Notes under the pieces: generated by a model
Seen by the model: only the letters and a program-made list of their open reading frames with translations
Databases searched by the model: none
Told to the model about the DNA's origin: nothing
Shown: positions 50,982 through 59,800 of the stretch, in pieces
How the letters are laid out: every line of letters begins with the position of its first letter
How positions within the stretch are numbered: position 1 is the stretch's first letter
NCBI RefSeq assembly: GCF_042646205.1
Contig: NZ_JBHRTF010000002.1
Span: forward strand, 620,001-684,000
Direction: 5' to 3'
Origin: Cellvibrio fontiphilus_A
Lineage (GTDB): Bacteria; Pseudomonadota; Gammaproteobacteria; Pseudomonadales; Cellvibrionaceae
Length of the DNA: 64,000 bases
Position numbers and translations under genes: made by a program

Positions 50982-51722
50982 CTAAGAGTTAGCCTTAATC
51001 AAATTACTTATATAAAGAAGTTCCTCTATTACCGCTCTGTAATCAAGTCTTACAACTCGAATATCATCTTTCCTGCAATTATATTTAACTCGATGAGCAG
51101 AAAGGTTGCCAAGCTCTCGAAATTTATCTATATCTTTTTTTACATCATTTGATATTTTTATTTCGACCCTTGATATAGCTGTGTTTATTAATGTCTTTAA
51201 ATTTTTAAAGTTGCCATCATCATCTTTAACTGAGTCAGAAATTCCTGCTGATTCAAAGCAATGAATTAATAAAACCTCTAACAGTCTTCTCATCATCAAT
51301 GAACAGGCATCAAATAAATTATTCTCGTAAGATGAATTTATTTGCTGCGCAAGTTTTATCAGGTAAGGCCTCTTAGTTTCTTTTAGGAGAATTTCAGGAA
51401 GAACTGAATCATCTGAAACAATTTCCTCTGATTCAGATATATCAGGAATTATAACTCTCAGTTCTGAAAGCTTTTTGGCGGATAGTTTAAAAAAACCTTG
51501 CTTGCTGCCCTTAATAAAAGATGATGATTTAGTAATATTGTTTTTTAAACGAGCTTGATTTGGCTTTGCAAAACCCAACGCAAACATAATCGAGGAAATA
51601 TCACTTACAGTGAATTCCTGTTCGCCATTGTTTTGGTGTAGAAAATACGCAAGAAAAACAACCTTATCTATCTCTGTCTTTTCAACTAATTCATACTTTT
51701 GAGAAAAAAGTTCTAATTTCAT
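50982..51722 (-). CDS. wHTH-like plus DUF4145-like protein (gene 2 of AT-rich pair)
   Basis: 246 residues. Residues about 15-95 (KTEIDKVVFLAYFL..EFTVSDISSIMFALGFAKPNQARLKNNITKS) look like a winged-helix domain also present in the partner gene. Residues about 130-246 resemble DUF4145/HEPN-type all-helical domains: DACSLMMRRLLEVLLIHCFESAG and FRELGNLSAHRVKYN, with an Arg...Asn...His pattern. HEPN-like domains are often RNases in defence and toxin systems, but the spacing here is not the strict RX4-6H, so activity is uncertain. Its ATG overlaps the upstream stop (ATGA). No precise family recognised. Confidence 0.75.
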   Translation of the reverse strand: MKLELFSQKYELVEKTEIDKVVFLAYFLHQNNGEQEFTVSDISSIMFALGFAKPNQARLKNNITKSSSFIKGSKQGFFKLSAKKLSELRVIIPDISESEEIVSDDSVLPEILLKETKRPYLIKLAQQINSSYENNLFDACSLMMRRLLEVLLIHCFESAGISDSVKDDDGNFKNLKTLINTAISRVEIKISNDVKKDIDKFRELGNLSAHRVKYNCRKDDIRVVRLDYRAVIEELLYISNLIKANS

Positions 51723-52303
51723 GATCCGCTAACTGGAAGTTGGTCTGATACAAAAATTTCGCCTGATCTAGTTAAGTTCCACAGATTCTTATCTTCAGCA
51801 TCCATCTCAAATAAATCACGCTCATTTTTTTCATTAATCATGATTTGTCTTAAGTGACCTGGCCTTTTTAGATTGAGCATCTTATATGCGTATTCTATCT
51901 GCCCTAGAGTGAAACCTTTATTGCCAAGAATTTCTGTTATGTAATAGCCAATGACAACAATTAAATTTCCATTTTTAGTGCCGGGCTTCTTTTCATCCAT
52001 AAAAGCTTGTAGCGATATAGTTGTGTCATTACCATGCACGTCGAATCTCTCAGCAGGAACTTTAGGCGCTATCTTTTTACTGCTTGCTGTCTTTTTAGCA
52101 GGTGATTTCTTTTTGTTTTCTGTAGGCTGATGTTCTGATGTATTTTTCGAATCAATATTCATATCAGAATCGGTTGATTTTATATGTGCAGATGACAACA
52201 ATATTTTAAACTCATCAAGATATTGTCCTACAAATTTCTCAGACCCTTCTAGTTCTATAAGCCCTTCTTTGAGGTTGATTTTTACTCTCGTGGACTCACT
52301 CAT
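51719..52303 (-). CDS. wHTH-like protein with Lys/Ala-rich linker (gene 1 of AT-rich pair)
   Basis: 194 residues. 1-35 small beta domain (VKINLKEGLIELEGSEKFVGQYLDEF); 55-85 a basic, disordered Lys/Ala/Ser linker (KKKSPAKKTASSKKIAPK); 95-185 a winged-helix-like domain (SLQAFMDEKKPGTKNGNLIVVIGYYITEIL..FTLGQIEYAYKMLNLKRPGHLRQIM..LWNLTRSGEIFV). That domain matches the N-terminal half of the downstream gene in order of motifs. AAGGAG is 7 bases before the ATG. The basic linker suggests nucleic-acid binding. Co-translated with the DUF4145-like protein; function unknown, defence or regulation is a guess. Confidence 0.75.
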   Translation of the reverse strand: MSESTRVKINLKEGLIELEGSEKFVGQYLDEFKILLSSAHIKSTDSDMNIDSKNTSEHQPTENKKKSPAKKTASSKKIAPKVPAERFDVHGNDTTISLQAFMDEKKPGTKNGNLIVVIGYYITEILGNKGFTLGQIEYAYKMLNLKRPGHLRQIMINEKNERDLFEMDAEDKNLWNLTRSGEIFVSDQLPVSGS

Positions 52304-52481
52304 TTATTACTCCTTTATTTATTGCAAAGTGTACAGCTAACGTTAAGTTCGATGGCAGTTTGTAAACTGTGAGGTTGTGTATTACTTTCATCCTTTCGTT
52401 ATTCATATGCATTTCATATCCCCACAATACACCAAGTTTCCACTATAGCTAAAGTTTTGCAAAATACATCACATTACAGCG

Positions 52482-52880
52482 CTACTTAAAGGGATTACTA
52501 ATCGTGAGGTCGTTGATTGTTTGCGCGTGTTGCATATCTTCTGAAAGCAGCAGATTACAGCCGCTTTCACTCGCGGCGGCGATGATGAGGGAATCGTAAA
52601 AGCTGTAACCGTAATTTGCGGCAATTGTGAGTGCGCGGTTGTGTGTGGGTACATCTAATGGGACTATTTCGGCGAGGCTTTGGATGGCGTTGCTGAGTGC
52701 GTGAATTTCTTGCCAGTCGAGTTTGGCTTTTTTGCGGGCGACGTTGGTGAATTCGTTTAGCACTTGGGTGCTGATCACGCAGCCGGATTGCAGGAGTTTG
52801 AGGGCGGTTTGTTGTTTTTGGCTGTCGTCCAAGAGTGCGTACACCAGAATGTTGGTGTCTACAAAAATCCTATCTTTCAT
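52482..52880 (-). CDS. PIN-domain toxin
   Basis: 132 residues. PIN acidic residues visible in IFVDTNILVYAL, VLNEFTNV, YSFYDSLIIAAA and LLLSEDMQHA. ATG 52880 is preferred (GAGGCGA just upstream) over ATG 52889. It overlaps the end of the AbrB-type antitoxin gene by 11 bases. Predicted ribonuclease of a type II toxin-antitoxin pair, kept inactive by the partner. Confidence 0.9.
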   Translation of the reverse strand: MKDRIFVDTNILVYALLDDSQKQQTALKLLQSGCVISTQVLNEFTNVARKKAKLDWQEIHALSNAIQSLAEIVPLDVPTHNRALTIAANYGYSFYDSLIIAAASESGCNLLLSEDMQHAQTINDLTISNPFK

Positions 52881-53097
52881 TCGCCTCATCCCGGTTGAAT
52901 TTAAAATCCTTGTTTAAGCGGCCTTTGAAACTGGCGATGGTTTCCAAGGCTTTGGTTTTGCTGTCGTCTTTGGTTACGGCAAAGCCATCGCTGGAAGGCA
53001 GAATTTGTACCTCATCGCCTTCTTTCAGCGCGAGCGCTTTAGCGATGTTGGCGGGTATGCGGATGGCGAGGCTGTTGCCCCATTTGGCGATTTGCAT
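52870..53097 (-). CDS. AbrB/MazE-type antitoxin
   Basis: 75 residues. It opens MQIAKWGNSLAIRIPANIAKAL, the swapped-hairpin AbrB DNA-binding fold, then LKEGDEVQILPSSDGFAV; the C-terminal 30 residues (ETIASFKGRLNKDFKFNRDEANER) should bind the toxin. AAAGGTGG precedes the ATG. Overlap with the PIN gene shows an operon, probably self-repressed. Confidence 0.9.
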   Translation of the reverse strand: MQIAKWGNSLAIRIPANIAKALALKEGDEVQILPSSDGFAVTKDDSKTKALETIASFKGRLNKDFKFNRDEANER

Positions 53098-53194
53098 GAG
53101 TTACCACCTTTAAACTTCATGTAGATACATTTTTTCAATGTATATCATTGATTGAAATTTGTGCAAGGGGTTTGTGGTGTAGAGGTGATGGATA

Positions 53195-53241
53195 TGTTGG
53201 GGTTAGCAGGCTCAGCCTGCGCGACCCGCGCCAACCTAGGG
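53195..53241. repeat. Short palindromic repeat element
   Basis: GCAGGC TCA GCCTGC (53206-53220) is a perfect hairpin inside a longer TGTTGGGG...CCAACCTA frame. Related to the element at 48591. Lies right after the stop of the FKBP gene on the minus strand and may terminate it. Confidence 0.6.
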
Positions 53242-53580
53242 TTAATCATCCCGCGTGAGGACTTCCAGTAATTCGATTTCAAAGATGAGATTGGAATTGG
53301 GTTTGATGTGTGCGCCGATCTGGCGGTCGCCGTAGGCGAGGTGGGCGGGGACGTGGAGTTTGCGTTTGCCGCCGACTTGCATGCCCATCAGGCCTTGATC
53401 CCAGCCTTTGATCACGCGGCCGGTGCCGATGACGCATTGGAAGGGTTTGCCTTTGCGGTGGGAGGAATCGAATTCGGTGCCGTCTTCTAGCCAGCCGGTG
53501 TAGTGGGTGGTGATGAGTGCGCCTTTGACGACGGTTTTGCCGTCGCCAAGATGCAGGTCTTCAATAATCAGGTCGTTCAT
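53242..53580 (-). CDS. FKBP-type peptidyl-prolyl cis-trans isomerase
   Basis: 112 residues, single FKBP domain: VVKGALITTHYTGWLEDGTEFDSSHRKGKPF, VIGTGRVIKGWDQGLMGMQVGGKRKLHVPAHLAYG, NSNLIFEIELLEV. It covers the whole fold with the aromatic active-site residues (Y, F, W, Y, F) in place. No signal peptide, so cytoplasmic. ATG 53580 is used; a start at 53601 would add MLLVLRV without a ribosome-binding site. Role in protein folding. Confidence 0.92.
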   Translation of the reverse strand: MNDLIIEDLHLGDGKTVVKGALITTHYTGWLEDGTEFDSSHRKGKPFQCVIGTGRVIKGWDQGLMGMQVGGKRKLHVPAHLAYGDRQIGAHIKPNSNLIFEIELLEVLTRDD

Positions 53581-53655
53581 AACGCGGAGCACCAATAACA
53601 AATAAGTGAGAGTGAAATAAGTAGAGAAGAAACATAAGTGGTGAAAGAAACCGGT

Positions 53656-54912
53656 TCAAATTGCCTTAAGTATTCGATTGCACTGGGTATAAATGACCTT
53701 CTGTATCCGTTCCAAAGCCTTGTATTCACCGTATTGGGCTTCGAAGGCTTCACGAACGGGTTGGTGGGAATCCAATAGCTTTGTGGCAGTCTGTTTGATC
53801 AAGCCATTTACATAGCGCTTGGCGAGACCACAATCGCTTGCCAAAGAGTCCCAATGCGCACCGGTAATCAGGCTTGGATTGCGCTCACCACCTACCGAAA
53901 AGGCAAGATTCTCGTCTATCCGCTCAATAGCGCGGGTGCAAATCAAATCGTAAAAGGGCGCTAGCCTGATCACTCCTCCTGGCAAGTACAACAGCGATAG
54001 GTTTTTGGCGTGACCATCAGAGTTCCCCGCCAAAACGTTGAATATCTGCCAGCGGATCAGCCGATCCCTATCTTCTGCAGGGGTCGTCGTTTTATCGGCC
54101 AACAACTTCATACACTCAGCAAAGGAGGCTCCTCCATCTTCTTGATATTTTTTTTGGTAGCCATAGCCCAACGCCTGACAGAAATCCTCTTGGTGGTAAC
54201 GGGTAATTTGACCGCTTGGCTGCAGGGCGCGGTCGTAACGCACTATCTCTGCAAAAGTCGCTTTTTCCACGCGCCGCAAATGTATGTCGGCTACTTCCAA
54301 ACCGATGGCTGCTGCTAATTGCATTGTGTAGGTTTCGTAGGCTGGCAAGTGCCGGTAATCAGTTACTTCAAACTTGAGTATGTGGCTTGAGGGCGATTCG
54401 CTTTTGGGTAGCCAGTAGGTATTGTCTTTGAGCAACACCGGGCATTTGTTTTGCGCGCCCGCTAATGACAAACGTGGGCGGTCGTGCCCTTTCCACGTGG
54501 CGGGTTGCCCTTTGCGCTTCACCAGATTGGCAAGTTCGGTAGCGTCTAAAGGAAGGTATTCGGCAGTGGATGAAGGTATATAGACATCGGGTAGTAGCGA
54601 TAAAGCACCAGCACATTCCCCGCCTATCGCTTTCAGTAAATCAAAATCGTTATCGCCGATTTTCAGGTCACGGGCTAATTGATTGCGTGCGTTACCTTCG
54701 GGCAATAAGTTGGCAAAAAAGCGGTGTGCAATCCCGTCTTCCGGTGCATAGTCCTCAGATCTCAATGGCAGGCTTACCGATAGTGCAAAACTCTCCTTGG
54801 ATGCTAACCATTCCGTATCGTAGTTAAACCCGATTTGCCCAATTGCATTGCGCCACAGGAATCCGACAAAGGCTTGTCCGCACCACACTTTCAGGCTATC
54901 AGGGTCGATCAT
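53656..54912 (-). CDS. hipA: HipA-family kinase toxin
   Basis: 418 residues. N-terminal HipA domain (VWCGQAFVGFLWRN, FFANLLPEGNARNQLA), then SLAGAQNKCPVLL, the activation/P-loop region, the catalytic NSDGHAKNLSLLY and the metal-binding PFYDLICTRA. HipA kinases phosphorylate a tRNA synthetase (GltX in E. coli) and induce growth arrest; whether this one does is inference. ATG 54912, one base past the hipB stop, with AGGA 8 bases upstream, is chosen over 54945. Length is close to the usual 430-440. Confidence 0.92.
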   Translation of the reverse strand: MIDPDSLKVWCGQAFVGFLWRNAIGQIGFNYDTEWLASKESFALSVSLPLRSEDYAPEDGIAHRFFANLLPEGNARNQLARDLKIGDNDFDLLKAIGGECAGALSLLPDVYIPSSTAEYLPLDATELANLVKRKGQPATWKGHDRPRLSLAGAQNKCPVLLKDNTYWLPKSESPSSHILKFEVTDYRHLPAYETYTMQLAAAIGLEVADIHLRRVEKATFAEIVRYDRALQPSGQITRYHQEDFCQALGYGYQKKYQEDGGASFAECMKLLADKTTTPAEDRDRLIRWQIFNVLAGNSDGHAKNLSLLYLPGGVIRLAPFYDLICTRAIERIDENLAFSVGGERNPSLITGAHWDSLASDCGLAKRYVNGLIKQTATKLLDSHQPVREAFEAQYGEYKALERIQKVIYTQCNRILKAI

Positions 54913-54913
54913 C

Positions 54914-55219
54914 TTAGCTATCCTTTCTTTCTTGTTTCGGGGCATTCCCTTGTTTTACAGATGCCATGCCAAATGTATGAAGCGCAGTGTTTCGCGGCTG
55001 GATGATAACCTCTAAACCCAGCGTTCGCAGGGTTTGCAGCACTTTGCCCAATTCCGCCGTATCCTTGCCGCGCTCAAACTCTGACAGGAATTTAGTGCTC
55101 AAATTGCCCACACCTGATATCTGCTCAAGCGTAAGGTCTCTATCTTTCCGATGAGCGCGCACCAGCGCACCAATGTCTGTCGCTGTGCGAACTACGCCAT
55201 ATTGAATTACGTTGTACAT
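54914..55219 (-). CDS. hipB: HipB-family antitoxin and repressor
   Basis: 101 residues with a helix-turn-helix of XRE type: LVRAHRKDRDLTLEQISGVGNLSTKFLSEFERGKDTAELGKVLQTLRTLGLEV. The C-terminal 25 residues (NAPKQERKDS) are charged and could be the degradable tail. It should bind the three palindromes upstream and neutralise HipA. The start at 55219 lies about 25 bases after the predicted transcription start. Operon order hipB-hipA. Confidence 0.9.
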   Translation of the reverse strand: MYNVIQYGVVRTATDIGALVRAHRKDRDLTLEQISGVGNLSTKFLSEFERGKDTAELGKVLQTLRTLGLEVIIQPRNTALHTFGMASVKQGNAPKQERKDS

Positions 55220-55232
55220 TTAGGAATGCCTA

Positions 55233-55254
55233 TTTTTTACCGTTCGGTAAAAAA
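55233..55254. promoter_or_regulatory. HipB operator O1
   Basis: Palindrome with core TTTACCGTTCGGTAAA and six-T/six-A flanks. It covers the -10 of the hipB promoter. Confidence 0.85.
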
Positions 55255-55279
55255 TACGCCGAATATCGATTGTGAGCAA
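55251..55279 (-). promoter_or_regulatory. hipBA promoter
   Basis: Minus strand TTGCTC (55279-55274), 17-base spacer, TATTTT (55256-55251). It lies between operators O2 and O1, with O1 overlapping the -10 and start site. Confidence 0.6.
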
Positions 55280-55282
55280 TGC

Positions 55283-55304
55283 TTTTTTACCGAACGGTAA
55301 AAAA
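55283..55304. promoter_or_regulatory. HipB operator O2
   Basis: Palindrome with core TTTACCGAACGGTAAA, T6/A6 flanks, centre exactly 50 bp from O1 and just upstream of the -35. Confidence 0.85.
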
Positions 55305-55333
55305 GAGTGTTTTTTGAGAGTTTTGAAGGTAAA

Positions 55334-55352
55334 TTTTTACCGAGCGGTAAAA
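55334..55352. promoter_or_regulatory. HipB operator O3
   Basis: Core TTTACCGAGCGGTAAA with the same arms; centre exactly 50 bp from O2. Confidence 0.85.
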
Positions 55353-55404
55353 TTTTTAGGAGCGCCCGCGAGATTTATCGGCTCGCGGGTTGTTTAAAAA
55401 AAGC

Positions 55405-55890
55405 TTAATTATCCAAATGCAAATATTCCAAAAAGGCGCGCTCCATGGCTTCCACATTGGGGATTACCGCTTCTTCGCCGGCCCAGCTGACGTGCATTAG
55501 CTCGAAGGGTTTGTTGTCGGCGTCTTCGCGCTCGGTGATTTCCTCTTCAGTGACACGCGCCAAACGCGGCAGGCCTTGGGTGAGTATGGCGATAAAGGGC
55601 AGGGATTCATTGACGCCGGTGGTGTTGATTACCGCAAAACGCGAGCGCGGCACTACGCCGGGTTTTTCTTCGCCATTCATCACTTCAAACGAGAGCAGGG
55701 GGATGGTTTGCTCGCGCCAGGCGCAGTTGCCCAGATACCAGGCCGGGGCATTTTCCACCGGTACTACCTGGGAGACGGGCACAATTTCGGCGATGGTAAC
55801 GTTGGGCGCAAGTAGCATACGGCCTTGCAGGGGAATCAGCAGGCTGGCGACTTCTTCGATTTTTTTCTCTATGCGTTGTGGCGCTCTCAT
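55405..55890 (-). CDS. chpC: CheW-like protein ChpC
   Basis: 161 residues. CheW-fold coupling protein: LLIPLQGRMLLAPNVTIAEIVPV, PAWYLGNCAWREQTIPLLSFE and FAVINTTG...IAILTQGLPRLARVTEEEI. It links receptors to the ChpA kinase. Position after chpB matches chpC of the Pseudomonas Pil-Chp cluster, which controls type IV pili and cAMP. The gene is 69 bases after chpB. Confidence 0.85.
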   Translation of the reverse strand: MRAPQRIEKKIEEVASLLIPLQGRMLLAPNVTIAEIVPVSQVVPVENAPAWYLGNCAWREQTIPLLSFEVMNGEEKPGVVPRSRFAVINTTGVNESLPFIAILTQGLPRLARVTEEEITEREDADNKPFELMHVSWAGEEAVIPNVEAMERAFLEYLHLDN

Positions 55891-55959
55891 GAAAACTGTG
55901 TCCTGCAGTCGGTTGTTCTGGGTCGGTTCTGTAATTCGTTACTACTGGTGCACTGGTTG

Positions 55960-56865
55960 TTAGTGACGTGAATTTACCAGGGCTTTGGCCAGATATTCAG
56001 GTGTTCCGATGAGGCTGACACAACCTGTAGCCAAAGCCGCGACCGGCATTGAGTCGCTGGTGCAATCATCGGGGCTCTGCACCCAGACTTTGCCGCCAAC
56101 CTGTTTGATCAGGCGGCAACTGGCGGCGCCATCGTCACCCATGCCGGTAAAAATAATCATGTTGCAGCGCGCGCGGAAAATACGCGCGGCGTTGGCGGCC
56201 ACCTGGTCTATCGCGGGCGCATAACTGCCTTTCCAGTGCTGGCCGTAATTCACCATCAGGGTGCCGTTGTCCAATAGCTCGACCGGATCTTTGGCGGTGA
56301 TCAGCGTCAGGCTATTGGCTGCCAGCACCAAACCTTGTGTTGCTACCATCGCCGGGTAGTGGCCGGCGTTGCTCATCATCCGGTTCAGGGTGACGGCCTG
56401 TTGGGCATCAATATGTTGTACGTACAAAAAGGCTACGCCTAAATCGCCGGGCAATTCGGCGAGGAAGCGTTTTACCGCCGCTGGCCCGCCGGTGGAGGCT
56501 GCTAGAATCCACAGTTCGCTTGCCGGTGTGCTCTGCTGCAGGTTGATATCACCGCGCAAGCGCTGCAAACGCATGCTGGTGCGGCGCAACCAGTCACTGT
56601 GTTCTTGCGAGCCGGCGTTGAATTCGCTGCTGTCGCTGAGAATCACCGGAATCCGGCTCTGGGCAAACAAGCTGTCCAGCAACTGCCCACCCTGGTTCTC
56701 TTCGGCTATATCCACCAGCCAGGCATCCAACTCGCTGTCTGTTGCGGGCCGGGTTTCGCCGCCGATCAGCAAGCACAGGCCAACCTTGTGCCCCGCCTGT
56801 GCGACCAGTTGCGCCAAGGCTTTTTGTTTGGCGGCGTTGTCCACCACTAACCCCAGGCGCAACAT
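55960..56865 (-). CDS. chpB: Chemosensory methylesterase ChpB
   Basis: 301 residues. The C-terminal CheB catalytic domain (about 115-300) has the Ser-His-Asp triad in WILAASTGGPAAV, LYVQHIDAQQAV and IIFTGMGDDGAAS. The first ~110 residues look like a receiver fold without the phospho-acceptor pattern, as in ChpB of pseudomonads. It demethylates the receptor PilJ. AAGG precedes the ATG, 12 bases after the chpA stop. Confidence 0.88.
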   Translation of the reverse strand: MLRLGLVVDNAAKQKALAQLVAQAGHKVGLCLLIGGETRPATDSELDAWLVDIAEENQGGQLLDSLFAQSRIPVILSDSSEFNAGSQEHSDWLRRTSMRLQRLRGDINLQQSTPASELWILAASTGGPAAVKRFLAELPGDLGVAFLYVQHIDAQQAVTLNRMMSNAGHYPAMVATQGLVLAANSLTLITAKDPVELLDNGTLMVNYGQHWKGSYAPAIDQVAANAARIFRARCNMIIFTGMGDDGAASCRLIKQVGGKVWVQSPDDCTSDSMPVAALATGCVSLIGTPEYLAKALVNSRH

Positions 56866-56877
56866 GGCCTTGCTCTG

Positions 56878-59800
56878 CTACTTGGTGCGAATATGCAGCA
56901 GTTCCTGGATATTGCTCAGCAGCAGGTCTTCCTGATACGGCTTACCCAGATACTTGTTTACGCCCAGGCTAAAGGCGCGCTCGCGGTGTTTTTCACCGGT
57001 ACGCGAGGTGATCATAATGATCGGCAGATCCTTCAAGCGCGAGCTGGTGCGGACGTTTTTAGCGACCTCAAAGCCGTCCATGCGCGGCATTTCAATATCC
57101 AGCAACATCACGTCTGGCATATGGTCTTGCAGCACTTGCAGCGCCTCAACACCGTCTTTGGCGGTGATCACGCGGAAGCCTTCGCGCTCCAGGAAGCGGC
57201 TGGTTACCTTGCGCACGGTTACCGAGTCATCCACCACCATGATCGTCTTCTCGCTGAGATCTTCTTCTTTGATCGGGGCGAGGCTGAGCGGCTCCAGCTG
57301 GATGGCATGTTGCAGGCCCAGCGCCAACTGCTCGCGGATCATGGCGTGTAAGTCCAGAATCACCACTACGCTACCGTCACCCATTACCGTGGCGCCGGAT
57401 ACCCCGCGCACGGCACTGAATTGGGCGCCCAGGGTTTTCACCACAATCTCGCGTGAGCCCAGCAGGCGATCCACCTGCAAAGCAACGGTATGCTCGGTAC
57501 TGCGCACCAGTACGACTGGCAGTGGCAGCATTTGGCCGTCCAGCTTGGGTTGGGCGCTGGAGTCCAGCAGGCTGCCGAGGTAGCGCACCAGATATTGCTC
57601 GCCGGCATAGTCAAAGCGGGCGCTTTCATCCTGATAGTAATGCTCCAGCTCAAAGGGGCTGACGCGCACAATACCTTCAATCGAGTTGAGCGGAATGGCG
57701 TAGAGGTCATCGCCAATCTGCACCATCAGTGCGCGGTTTACCGATACGGTAAAGGGCAGGCGAATGGTGAACTCGGTGCCCTGGCCCCAGTTGGAGTCGA
57801 TAAACATGGCGCCGCCGAGCTGTTTGATCTCGGAGTGCACCACGTCCATGCCCACACCGCGGCCGGAGATTTGTGTCACCTTGTCGGCGGTACTGAAGCC
57901 GGCGTGCAGGATAAATTGGATGACATCCTGATCGTTGAGTTGGGCATCTGCCGCCATCAAACCGCGTTCAATGGCTTTTTCACGCACGCGCTTGAGGTTG
58001 ATGCCGCGGCCATCGTCGATCAGGCGCAAAATCACATCGCCACCTTCACGGCCAAGGCTCAGCAGTATGCGGCCATTGGGGTTTTTACCGGCGGCGATAC
58101 GCTCGTCCGGCATTTCGATACCGTGGTCAACCGCATTGCGCAGCATGTGTTCCAGCGGCGCTACCATGCGCTCCAGAACGCTACGGTCCAGTTCGCCTTC
58201 CACGTTATCCAGCTCAAAATCCACCTCTTTGCCCAGCTCGGTGGCGGCCTGGCGCACGATCCGGCGCAAGCGCGGCACCAGCCGTGAGAAGGGCACCATG
58301 CGCGAGCGCATCAGGCCTTCCTGCAGGTCGGTGTTAATGCGCGACTGTTGCAGCAGCAGGGTTTCGGTATCGCGGGTTTTATCCGCGAGGGTGAATTTCA
58401 AGTCCATCAAGTCCGAGGCGGATTCGATCAGCGAGCGCGACAGCTGCTGCAGTTGCGAGTAGCGGTCCATCTCCAGTGGATCGAATTCTTCGTGTTGCGC
58501 CATCTGCTCCTGGCGGAACAGCACCTGGGCTTCAGTTTCAATATCCAGGCGGCGTAGCTGCTCTTGCAGACGCTGGATGGTGGCATCCATCTCCTCGATA
58601 GATCCGCTCAGGTCGCTGACCTGCTGTTCCATACGGCCGCGGCTGATGGAGGTTTCACCGGCGAGGTTAACCAATTCTTCCAGCAGTTCCGCCGAGACCT
58701 TGACCACTTCTTGCGGGCCGGTGCGGCGCGCTGCCAAGTGTTGCACCTGCGCCGGGCCAGTATTACCCGAGCGCAAGCCACCGCCATATTCGGTACCGGG
58801 AATAGCACCGGGCACTGGCGCGACGGGTTTGGCCTTGGGTGCAAAGGTCAGCACATTGGGCTTTTCGCTCGGGGTGCCATGGGTTTCAAAAGCGCGAATT
58901 TGTTCGGCGCGGGTGTTGTCCACCACCACGGTTGGTTTGCTGTACAGCGCAGGGCTGTTGTCAGTGGCTTCTTCGTCCTGCGCCAGCAGTTCGGCATCGA
59001 CCAATTCCACGCTATTGTCGAGCAGGGGAATATCCTGCTCGGCAGTATCAAGGCTTTCTGCAACAGGTTGCGGGTTGCTGTTGGCAGTGACAGCGGCGGC
59101 TATGGGCGCACCGTTGAGGCGTTTGTTGGCCAGTTCAACGCCGCTGTGTAAACGATCCTGGAAGTCATGCAGGCGCGCAAAAAAGGCTTGGTCAAGCTCG
59201 GCGTCCTGATCCATATCGATCAGCAGGGTTTCAAAGTCGTGCGACAGGTCGCCCAAATCCGTCAAGCCCGCCAAACGCGCGCCGCCCTTGAAGGTGTGCA
59301 ATGAACGTTTGAGCTGTTCGACACAATCACTGTTGTTCCAGTCGTCTTGCCACTCGTTCAGGGCGCTATCGATTTCCTCAAGGATTTCTCCGGCTTCCTC
59401 AATAAAGATCTCGACAATTTCCGGATCAAAATCTTCATCCACCATGGCTTCGGCGGGTGTTTCTTCATAGCTTGCGTCGGCTACCGCCAATTCAACCATC
59501 GGCTCGTCTACGAGGTCGATATCGTCTACAACATCAACAGAAGGCAATGCTTCGTTCAGGTCGATAACTTCATCAAGTTCCGCAGCCTCGCTCACCAGTT
59601 CAGCAGCGGGTTGATAGGCTGGTTCAGGCGCCACAGGCAAATAATCAATCGCTTCAAGCTCGACTAGCTCGTCGTCGCTGATACTTTCTTCGTCAACCAG
59701 TTCCAGCTCCAGTGGTGAGCTGTAGTCGTCGGTTTCGGCATAAAGGGTTTCGGCATAAAGATCTACCGCATCGCTGTCGATTAAATCCTCTTCGACGGCG

